Source: Candidatus Hermodarchaeota archaeon (GTDB lineage: Archaea > Asgardarchaeota > Hermodarchaeia > Hermodarchaeales > Hermodarchaeaceae). From it: a stretch of 21,171 bases of DNA. Both the position numbers and the translations under genes were made by a program. The notes under the pieces were generated by a model. It was not told the origin of the DNA, did not search any database, and was given only the letters and a program-made list of their open reading frames with translations. Each line of letters opens with the position of its first letter. Within the stretch, counting starts at the first letter, position 1. The stretch is taken from NCBI GenBank assembly GCA_016839995.1, contig JAEOTD010000122.1, positions 1 to 21,171 of the forward strand, given 5' to 3'. Shown here one piece after another: positions 15,602 to 21,171 of the stretch.

Positions 15602-15616
15602 AAGCCTTTAAGGCTT
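15602..15616. promoter_or_regulatory. Perfect 7-base-arm palindrome AAGCCTT-T-AAGGCTT, candidate operator
   Basis: This palindrome lies between the divergent starts of the SsnA-like gene (15555) and the ferredoxin-AOR operon (15646). Its centre is 37 bases upstream of the ferredoxin ATG, where a TATA box for a short-leader transcript would be, and it contains the AT-rich core CTTTAAG. It is the strongest dyad in the window and could let one regulator control both transcription units. No regulator gene is next to it. Confidence 0.5.
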
Positions 15617-15645
15617 CCATGTGTCATTTTTAGGCGTGTATTCCC

Positions 15646-16152
15646 ATGAATCAGTCCTCTCGCAAAGTTCTCGTGGTTGATCCAGAGAAATGTACGGGGT
15701 GTGGTATTTGCACCCTCGTATGCTCTTTTCGCCACAACAAAGAATATAATCCCGCCCGAGCTCTCCTTACAATTATCCGTGACGAAAAGAACGGAATCAA
15801 CATACCGGTCATATGCCAGCATTGTGAAACTCCGTTATGTTTGGAAAGCTGCCCCGCGGATGCTATCTATCGTGATTCTGAGACCCACGCGGTGTGTATC
15901 ACGCAGGATAACTGTATTGGCTGCCACCAATGCGTGATTGCCTGTCCTTTTGGGGGAATTCACATTGATCCATCAGATGGTCGTACAGTAAAATGCGATT
16001 TGTGTGAAGGGTATGCAATGTGTGCCCAGTTCTGCCCGCGGGAAGCAATCTTGTATCTTGAACCCAGTGAACTAACAAACCGACTTCGTGAGAAGGGTGT
16101 GAAAAGAGCTGCTGAGTTTCTACACATAATTACCGGAGGATCCAAAAAATGA
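15646..16152 (+). CDS. Four-cluster [4Fe-4S] ferredoxin subunit (AOR partner)
   Basis: This 168-residue protein has sixteen cysteines in four sets: C16-C19-C22-C26, C57-C60-C65-C69, C90-C93-C96-C100 and C117-C120-C126-C130, as in DmsB/HycB-type and AorA-type electron-transfer subunits. It probably carries electrons between the AOR active subunit and ferredoxin or a membrane chain. There is no signal peptide or membrane segment, so it is cytoplasmic. Its stop overlaps the AOR ATG by four bases (ATGA), and the AOR ribosome binding site GGAGG is in its last codons, indicating translational coupling. No strong Shine-Dalgarno precedes its own ATG, so it may have a short or leaderless start. The cluster content is clear; the partner is inferred from the operon. 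Confidence 0.93.
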   Translation: MNQSSRKVLVVDPEKCTGCGICTLVCSFRHNKEYNPARALLTIIRDEKNGINIPVICQHCETPLCLESCPADAIYRDSETHAVCITQDNCIGCHQCVIACPFGGIHIDPSDGRTVKCDLCEGYAMCAQFCPREAILYLEPSELTNRLREKGVKRAAEFLHIITGGSKK

Positions 16153-18086
16153 GCAAAGAAGACTCATATTACGGGTACGCAGGCCGAATTGCAGATGTCG
16201 ACCTAACAAAGTCTAAAGTTGAAATATTACCATTGGATCGAGAATTTGCAAAAAGCTATCTTGGGGGAACTGGGTTTGCCTCACGAATCTTATGGGATCG
16301 AGTAAAACCAGGATTGGATCCATTAGATCCCAAGAACCCCCTCATATTTGGAGTGGGACCCGTAACCGGTGCCTTTTTCTCACCCTCTGGTCGCTTCATG
16401 GTTGCATTCAAATCTCCCCTAACTGGTGTGTGGGGAGAAGCTCATTGTGGGGGCCATTGGGGGCCTCAGTTCAAGTATGCTGGATTTGATATGCTAATTA
16501 TCCAAGGTAGAGCACCCAAACCAGTATACCTTATGGTTCACGATAAAGACGTAACTATCCATGATGCTTCTCATCTTTGGACCCGTGACACAACTGAAAC
16601 CACTGATATGATTAAGCAAGAACACGGCGACAATGAGATCGAGGTTGCATCCATTGGCATAGCAGGTGAAAACAAAGTTCGGTATGCTGCAATTATTGGA
16701 TCCTATTATCGGGCTGCTGGGCGTGCTGGCGGCGGAGCGGTGATGGGAAGTAAGAATCTCAAAGCTATTGCAGCACGAGGGCTAGGGGGTGTCCAAGTTG
16801 CACAACACGGAAAATTCCTCGCGGCAGCTCGCAAAGCCTTCGAACAAACTACAACAGGCAAATGGGGAGAAATGAACGAAGAATCCCTCGGAAAATACGG
16901 AACTACAAACCTTGTTACAGCAATTGGAGAAATCGGAAGGCTCCCCACGAAGAATCATACAACAGGTGTATACTCAGAAGCAGACGCCATTGGTCCTGAG
17001 ACTATCAGGAAAAAATACAGAACAAGTCGAGAGGCTTGCTTTGGATGTGCCATACAATGTAAATTCACATCCCAAGTGAAATCAGGTCCCTATAAAGTAA
17101 AGACTGGCGGGCCTGAGTATGAAACCCTCATGGCCTTTGGTAGTAACTGCCTAAATAGCAATATCGAATCAATTCTTTATGCAAATCAACTCTGTAATCG
17201 CCATGGATTAGACACTATTAGTGCAGGGTGTACTATCGCCTTTCTCATGGAAGCTGCTGAACATGGATTAATTTCCTCAAAGGAAGCAGATGGATTAGAC
17301 CTCTCATGGGGAAACGAAGAAACAATAGTAGCTCTTGTTGAAAAAATTGCACATCGTGAAGGGATTGGCGATCTCTTGGCAGAGGGTTCCATGCGTGCGG
17401 CTCAGAAAATTGGGAAGGGTGCAGAACGCTTTGCCATTCATGTCAAGGGTATGGAGGCATCAGGTCAAGATCCTCGACCTCAACAAAGTGTTGGTCTAAC
17501 TTATGCCACAAATGTTCGTGGTGCTGACCATTTGCGTAGTCTAAGCTGTTATGAAGAACTGGGGTTTCCTGATGTTGCTATAGAACGGTTCGGTGAAGAT
17601 CGTGCAGCTGAAGTTATGGATTTACACAGTACGACGTTTAAGGGCCATCTAATCAAAGACCAAGAAGACCTCTATGTAATCGTTGATAGTGTAATTCTTT
17701 GTAAATATGGCACCATGTGGCCTCCGACTTACTACTTCGATATAATTGCCGAGATGCTTGCCCCCCTCACGGGTTTTGAGGAATTTGGTGACATCCCGAA
17801 ACTTCGATTGGTTGCTGAGCGCATTAGTAACCTCCGACGGTGTTTTAATGTTCGGGAAGGATTTACTCGCGAAAACGAACAGCTACACCCTAGGTTTACA
17901 GAAGAACCAATTCCTGAGGGTCCAGCTAAGGGTCAGGTTTGTGACCTTGATCCTATGCTTGATGAGTATTATGAGGTCCGAAACTGGTCGAAGAAGGGGC
18001 TTCCTACAAGGTCAGAACTTGTTCGATTGGGTTTAAGTGATGTGGCAGATGAACTTGCGAAAATGGGTAAATTGGTGGAAGAATAA
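16149..18086 (+). CDS. aor: Tungsten-type aldehyde ferredoxin oxidoreductase (AOR family)
   Basis: AOR enzymes oxidise aldehydes to acids (or the reverse at low potential) using a bis-pterin tungsten cofactor and one [4Fe-4S] cluster. The 645-residue length is typical. The cluster cysteines are C297, C300, C304 (ACFGCAIQC) and C518 (DSVILC). The N-terminal pterin-binding region has the characteristic SYYRAAGRAGGGAVMGSKN (185-203), with HCGGHWGPQFKYAGFD (99-114) before it. HGLDTIS (352-358), KGMEASGQDPR (433-443) and NVRGADHL (455-462, with the conserved His461) also fit. The ATG has GGAGG upstream and overlaps the ferredoxin stop; its own stop overlaps the next start by one base. The family covers AOR, FOR, GAPOR and enzymes of unknown substrate, so the aldehyde or other substrate cannot be named. 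Confidence 0.95.
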   Translation: MSKEDSYYGYAGRIADVDLTKSKVEILPLDREFAKSYLGGTGFASRILWDRVKPGLDPLDPKNPLIFGVGPVTGAFFSPSGRFMVAFKSPLTGVWGEAHCGGHWGPQFKYAGFDMLIIQGRAPKPVYLMVHDKDVTIHDASHLWTRDTTETTDMIKQEHGDNEIEVASIGIAGENKVRYAAIIGSYYRAAGRAGGGAVMGSKNLKAIAARGLGGVQVAQHGKFLAAARKAFEQTTTGKWGEMNEESLGKYGTTNLVTAIGEIGRLPTKNHTTGVYSEADAIGPETIRKKYRTSREACFGCAIQCKFTSQVKSGPYKVKTGGPEYETLMAFGSNCLNSNIESILYANQLCNRHGLDTISAGCTIAFLMEAAEHGLISSKEADGLDLSWGNEETIVALVEKIAHREGIGDLLAEGSMRAAQKIGKGAERFAIHVKGMEASGQDPRPQQSVGLTYATNVRGADHLRSLSCYEELGFPDVAIERFGEDRAAEVMDLHSTTFKGHLIKDQEDLYVIVDSVILCKYGTMWPPTYYFDIIAEMLAPLTGFEEFGDIPKLRLVAERISNLRRCFNVREGFTRENEQLHPRFTEEPIPEGPAKGQVCDLDPMLDEYYEVRNWSKKGLPTRSELVRLGLSDVADELAKMGKLVEE

Positions 18087-19273
18087 TGACGGTTAAATTG
18101 AATGTTGATGTTGCAGGGATTCCCCTACGCAATCCTATCTTAACAGCAGCAGGACCCACAAGTCGAGATGCGGAGACTCTCTTACAGGCAGCTCGGGGCG
18201 GTGTAGGTGGTCTAGTTGCGAAAACAATCAGTGTGAAACCTGCTGAGGTTCCCCGTCCCAATATGCAAACCCTTGATCGCGGAAAAAGTCAATGGTTGCT
18301 GGCCACAGCAATGCAAAATAAGGTAATCCACTTCGAACGAATCCGTGTCCGTGGGGCATATGGCTTATTGAACCATGAGCTTTGGAGCGATAAACACTAC
18401 GAAAAATGGCTTAAACATGAGTACCCTCGTGCCAAAGAAGCAGGCCTTTCTCTTATCGCCTCAGTGGGTTATACTCCTGAGGAGTTGCAAAAACTCGCCC
18501 CCTTGGTAGAAAAAGCAGGTGTTAACGGTATCGAATTTAGTACCCATTATATCGAAACCGATCCCAAAGTGTTCAATGAAGTAGCAAAAACCCTCAAAGA
18601 GGCCGTAGATATTCCGGTCTTCGCTAAAATGAGTCCTCACGTCAAAGACTTAACCATCTTCACCAAAGCCGTCGAAAAGTATGTTGATGGTTTTGTGGCG
18701 ATTAATACCCTGGGACCTTGCCTCCATATTGACATAGAAACAGGTCGTCCACTCCTTGGAGGGCCAGGAGGCGTGGGTTGGCTTTCAGGTCCTGCAATTA
18801 AACCTCTCGCGGTGCGTTGTGTTGCTGATATTGCTCGTGGGACCTCAAAACCGGTAATTGGTGTTGGAGGTGTTAGCACTGGTGCTGATGCAATCGAGTT
18901 TCTCATGTGTGGCGCTACTGCTGTACAAGTGTGTACTGCCGCAATCCTTGAGGGACAATCCGTGTATGGGCGTATTGCCAACGAAATGGCGGAATTCCTC
19001 CAAACCCATGGACACACCTCACCTCTAGATGTTCGCGGTATCGCACTCAAACATCTTCCCACTGAGACTCTTCGTATTGAGAGCCTCCCCCCAACAGTAG
19101 ATAAGGAAGCCTGTTCTGGCTGTGGGTTGTGTAACATATCTTGTACTTACTCAGCCATTACTGTTAATCCTGAAACATCCAAAGCCCAAGTAGATTCCGA
19201 ACTCTGCTACGGTTGTGGAGTTTGTGTTAGCATTTGTCCACACCGCGCATTATCCTTTCAGACAAACGGATAG
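18086..19273 (+). CDS. Dihydropyrimidine-dehydrogenase/DHODH-like flavoprotein with two [4Fe-4S] clusters
   Basis: This 395-residue protein has an FMN-binding TIM barrel (about 1-305) of the dihydroorotate/dihydropyrimidine dehydrogenase type, seen in NPILTAAG (16-23), AKMSP (180-184), INTLG (206-210), GPGGVGWLSGPAIKP (226-240) and GVGGVSTGADA (259-269). The C-terminus has two ferredoxin motifs, C343-C346-C349-C353 and C374-C377-C380-C384. The architecture matches PreA, the iron-sulfur/flavin half of NAD-dependent dihydropyrimidine dehydrogenase, but no PreA-type partner (PreT) is nearby. The stretch usually reading NLSCPH is EFSTHY, so the catalytic Cys is replaced by Thr153. Its ATG overlaps the AOR stop (TAATG) with GGTGG upstream. 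It probably exchanges electrons with ferredoxin on a pyrimidine-like or other substrate; the exact reaction is unknown. Confidence 0.88.
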   Translation: MTVKLNVDVAGIPLRNPILTAAGPTSRDAETLLQAARGGVGGLVAKTISVKPAEVPRPNMQTLDRGKSQWLLATAMQNKVIHFERIRVRGAYGLLNHELWSDKHYEKWLKHEYPRAKEAGLSLIASVGYTPEELQKLAPLVEKAGVNGIEFSTHYIETDPKVFNEVAKTLKEAVDIPVFAKMSPHVKDLTIFTKAVEKYVDGFVAINTLGPCLHIDIETGRPLLGGPGGVGWLSGPAIKPLAVRCVADIARGTSKPVIGVGGVSTGADAIEFLMCGATAVQVCTAAILEGQSVYGRIANEMAEFLQTHGHTSPLDVRGIALKHLPTETLRIESLPPTVDKEACSGCGLCNISCTYSAITVNPETSKAQVDSELCYGCGVCVSICPHRALSFQTNG

Positions 19274-19288
19274 GGTGAAAACAAACCC

Positions 19289-19576
19289 ATGACCAACAAA
19301 CCCAAAGTAACCGTTCGCATGTTCACAAGTCTACGTGCCTTAACCGGAATTAGAGAAACACAACTCGAAGCAGAAGTCGTTCAAGAGGTCATTGATATTC
19401 TAAGCAATCAATTCGGGGATAAATTTCGAAAAATGGTTTTGGAGCCAGACGGATCACTCAAATCCTATTTTCATGTCCTTGTAAATGGACGACACGTTCG
19501 ACTTCAACAAGGACTTCAAACACCTCTCAGTGAAGGTGATATTGTAGCAATATTTCCACCGATTGGTGGTGGGTAA
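19289..19576 (+). CDS. MoaD/ThiS-like ubiquitin-fold sulfur carrier 2
   Basis: This 95-residue beta-grasp protein ends in FPPIGGG. Its C-terminal half (YFHVLVNGRHV, LQTPLSEGDIVAIFPP) is nearly parallel to the MoaD-like protein at 13932, so the two are paralogues. It is the last gene of the ferredoxin-AOR operon, 15 bases after the flavoprotein stop, with GGTGA before the ATG. A MoaD in an AOR operon is a common arrangement and supports a role in tungstopterin dithiolene synthesis. A SAMP-like conjugation role is the alternative. The E1-like activator and MoaE are not in the window. Confidence 0.9.
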   Translation: MTNKPKVTVRMFTSLRALTGIRETQLEAEVVQEVIDILSNQFGDKFRKMVLEPDGSLKSYFHVLVNGRHVRLQQGLQTPLSEGDIVAIFPPIGGG

Positions 19577-19591
19577 AACAGAGGGATGTTG

Positions 19592-19608
19592 TTATTCTTT
19601 CTTTTTTG
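19592..19608 (+). terminator. T-rich tract, possible terminator of AOR operon
   Basis: The plus strand is T-rich (TTATTCTTTCTTTTTT) starting 16 bases after the MoaD stop. Archaeal RNA polymerase can stop at oligo-T without a hairpin. The same bases encode the Lys-rich end of the GGGP synthase on the other strand, so the tract may simply reflect that. Confidence 0.35.
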
Positions 19609-20365
19609 CTTGCTGCATTGCTTTGATTGTGTCTGATAGTTGTTTGCCTTTGTCGCCGAGGATGGTTCGTTCAATAATGGTTCCTTGAATTATGATGTCT
19701 GCTCCGGCTGCAGCTACAGCGCCTGCTTGGTCTGGTGTATTAATTCCTCCACCTATTACAAGAGGGACATCGATTTTAGATGAAACCAGTTTTATCATTG
19801 GAAGGGGTACAGCATTCTCAGCACCTGATCCCGCTTCTAAATAGACACACTGAAATCCCATGTACTGTCCTGCTAATGAGTAACCAAGGGCAATTTCTGG
19901 TTTATCTCGGGGTAATAGTCGTGCGTCACCTACAAATCCTGCAGTTCCACCAGGATGAACAATGAGATAAGCCATGGAGATGGGATCAAGATTATACGCT
20001 TTGATGTGCAGGGCAGCGATAGTTTGTGCCTCGATTATCCAGTAGGGGTTTCGTGAGTTCAAAAGGCTCATGAAGAACACAGCATCTGCTGAACGTGCAA
20101 GGCCTGAAACATTACCTGGGAATAAAATGACAGGAATCTCAACTTGCTTCTTGATTTCTTCGACGGACTCTTCGATAATTCCAAAAGCAGTCGATCCTCC
20201 AACCATTATCCCGTTGCTTCCTGCCTTCTCAGCAAAGCGAGCTATCTGTCCAGCGTCTTTGGCAGTCTGTTTGATAGGATCTGGGTCAATGAGCGTGAAG
20301 TGGGCTACACCTAAATCCTTGATTACTTTGAGGATAGTTTCCCATGTAGAACCTGGTTTCGTCAT
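19592..20365 (-). CDS. Geranylgeranylglyceryl phosphate synthase
   Basis: This 257-residue TIM-barrel prenyltransferase joins geranylgeranyl diphosphate to sn-glycerol-1-phosphate, making the first ether bond of archaeal membrane lipids. Visible motifs are LIDPD (25-29, Mg-binding Asp27), MVGGSTA (54-60), FPGN (82-85), HPGGTAGFVGDA (137-148), YLEAGSGA (175-182) and GGGI (205-208) for glycerol phosphate. The pattern fits the GGGPS/PcrB family; bacterial PcrB and some Bacteroidetes versions exist, but a full-length protein of this form beside an archaeal-type GTPase points to an archaeon. The ATG at 20365 has a possible GGGGT upstream. It follows the GTPase gene on the same strand after 47 bases, with a TATA-like sequence between them. 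The Lys-rich tail (KKKE) is not conserved. Confidence 0.94.
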   Translation of the reverse strand: MTKPGSTWETILKVIKDLGVAHFTLIDPDPIKQTAKDAGQIARFAEKAGSNGIMVGGSTAFGIIEESVEEIKKQVEIPVILFPGNVSGLARSADAVFFMSLLNSRNPYWIIEAQTIAALHIKAYNLDPISMAYLIVHPGGTAGFVGDARLLPRDKPEIALGYSLAGQYMGFQCVYLEAGSGAENAVPLPMIKLVSSKIDVPLVIGGGINTPDQAGAVAAAGADIIIQGTIIERTILGDKGKQLSDTIKAMQQAKKKE

Positions 20366-20383
20366 TCTAGTACCCCAGTTTCA

Positions 20384-20409
20384 TGCATGCAGCCTTGGAG
20401 CTTAAAAAG
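20384..20409 (-). promoter_or_regulatory. Possible core promoter for GGGP synthase with TGCATGCA palindrome
   Basis: On the minus strand CTTTTTAAG (20409-20401) is TATA-like and lies about 35-40 bases before the ATG at 20365, fitting a short leader. The palindrome TGCATGCA (20391-20384) lies between them. The gene may thus have its own promoter as well as read-through from the GTPase gene. Confidence 0.3.
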
Positions 20410-20412
20410 TTG

Positions 20413-21090
20413 TTATCGTTGAGCAAGAATACGTGTTACTCCTGGGGCAACATGTGCAGTTTTCCTATCCCAGTCCACTTGCACTAGTTTTCGGAGTTCA
20501 AACCAACGTAAATAGTTCCGAACCTGACTTTCACTAATATGGAGGCTTTTTGCTAGGTCAGGAAAGTTTGTTTTTCCCGTGGCGCCAAAAGCCCGAAGAA
20601 TGGGGCTCCATTCATAGATAATCAGCATTGCCATGGCAGGGAGAAGCTTGTCAATGTTGTATTCGGTTTTATTACTAATCGGAATAACAGGAACACCTAC
20701 CATGAAACTGAGATCATGACGGATTCTTTCAGGAGTTCTCGCAGCTCGGAGGTCTTGCTTACTCGCAGCGACGATGCAAGGCACATTTGGTAAGAGATCA
20801 CTGATTTCCGTCCAAATATATCGGGCTTCTGCATCACTATCTGGGTTACTGGCGTCCACGACAAAAAGAATTCCATCGGCTCCTTCTGAAATGATTCGAC
20901 GCAGCACTTTGAACCGGGCTAGTCCTGGTGTTCCAAACAACCGAATTGGGATACCAAAAACCTCAGCAACACCGTGATCCAGACCGACGGTGGTTCCATT
21001 TGCTTGAATATTAATGACGTTATCTTTTGCTAGGGTTTGGATGAGAGCGCTTTTGCCAGAAAGGTGTGGTCCAGTTACAAGTACTTTCAT
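20413..21090 (-). CDS. Ras/Arf-like small GTPase with C-terminal winged-helix domain
   Basis: The 225-residue protein has a GTPase domain (1-165) and a helix-turn-helix-like tail (about 172-225, NFPDLAKSLHISESQVRNYL). G1 is GPHLSGKS (7-14), G3 is FGTPGLARF (52-60) and G4 is SKQD (110-113). The G3 reads GTPG rather than DTPG, which also occurs in the prokaryotic small GTPase group that includes CvnD-like proteins. The following Gln is Leu57. The wHTH tail suggests a link between nucleotide state and DNA or protein binding. Start ATG 21090 has AAGGAA nine bases upstream. It is upstream of GGGP synthase on the same strand. The role is unknown; regulation of surface, lipid or signalling functions is speculation. 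Confidence 0.88.
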   Translation of the reverse strand: MKVLVTGPHLSGKSALIQTLAKDNVINIQANGTTVGLDHGVAEVFGIPIRLFGTPGLARFKVLRRIISEGADGILFVVDASNPDSDAEARYIWTEISDLLPNVPCIVAASKQDLRAARTPERIRHDLSFMVGVPVIPISNKTEYNIDKLLPAMAMLIIYEWSPILRAFGATGKTNFPDLAKSLHISESQVRNYLRWFELRKLVQVDWDRKTAHVAPGVTRILAQR

Positions 21091-21094
21091 GGTA

Positions 21095-21107
21095 TCAAGT
21101 TCCTTGA
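21095..21107. promoter_or_regulatory. Dyad overlapping the GTPase ribosome binding site
   Basis: TCAAG-TTC-CTTGA contains, on the minus strand, the AAGGAA that serves the GTPase gene. The five-base arms could form a weak RNA hairpin hiding the site, or be chance. The remaining bases to the window end (21108-21171) hold no gene I can see. Confidence 0.2.
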
Positions 21108-21171
21108 GATTAATTGCCTAACTCAGTATGGGCATACCCTTAGAAAGCCCCGCTGATAATTCACTCTAAAA

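Noticed and set aside
18637..19137. 166-codon open frame on the minus strand
   Set aside because: It lies wholly inside the flavoprotein gene, antisense to conserved FMN-barrel motifs, has Pro/Arg/Ser-rich low-complexity character and no recognisable domain.
1..21171. tRNA or rRNA genes, CRISPR arrays, insertion sequences, integrase or attachment sites
   Set aside because: I saw no spaced direct repeats, transposase or integrase motifs, or cloverleaf-like sequences; coding density is near complete and gaps are short.

Overview
The window reads as a gene-dense stretch of archaeal chromosome. The clearest archaeal marker is a geranylgeranylglyceryl phosphate synthase (19592-20365). Next to it is a Ras/Arf-like small GTPase with a winged-helix tail. 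Shine-Dalgarno sequences (GGAGG, GGTGA), mixed ATG/GTG/TTG starts and occasional TATA-like boxes fit. An Asgard or related archaeal lineage is possible, but that is inference: nothing here proves the phylum. There are no tRNA or rRNA genes, CRISPR arrays or insertion sequences, and no gap without a gene exceeds 130 bases.

Layout. (A) 1-5370, minus strand: an envelope-associated operon of a large membrane-anchored transglutaminase-fold protein with Ig-like repeats, a DUF4350 membrane protein and a MoxR AAA+ ATPase cut by the window edge. (B) 5497-9409, plus strand: a helical-repeat protein of unknown function, a threonine-synthase-family PLP enzyme and glucosamine-6-phosphate synthase GlmS. 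(C) 9419-10189, minus: a TatD-family metal-dependent hydrolase. (D) 10273-15555: two paralogous carbamoyltransferases of the acetylornithine-transcarbamylase/YgeW type facing each other, an ATZ/TRZ-type amidohydrolase, a MoaD-like protein, and a second amidohydrolase that closely resembles SsnA. (E) 15646-19576, plus: a tightly coupled operon of a four-cluster ferredoxin, a tungsten-type aldehyde ferredoxin oxidoreductase (AOR), a dihydropyrimidine-dehydrogenase-like flavoprotein with two [4Fe-4S] clusters, and a second MoaD-like protein. (F) 19592-21090, minus: GGGP synthase and the small GTPase.

The striking part is D plus E. YgeW-type carbamoyltransferases and SsnA amidohydrolases are hallmark members of the anaerobic purine/uric-acid degradation cluster described in gut bacteria. 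Here homologues sit beside ferredoxin-linked redox enzymes instead of the bacterial partners. I infer a candidate anaerobic pathway in an archaeon for a nitrogen heterocycle or ureide: amidohydrolases deaminate or open rings, carbamoyltransferases release carbamoyl phosphate by phosphorolysis, and AOR plus the flavoprotein exchange low-potential electrons through ferredoxin. Substrates are not known. Several proteins also carry informative substitutions at catalytic positions: the transglutaminase-fold protein, the DPD-like enzyme, the GTPase and both carbamoyltransferases.
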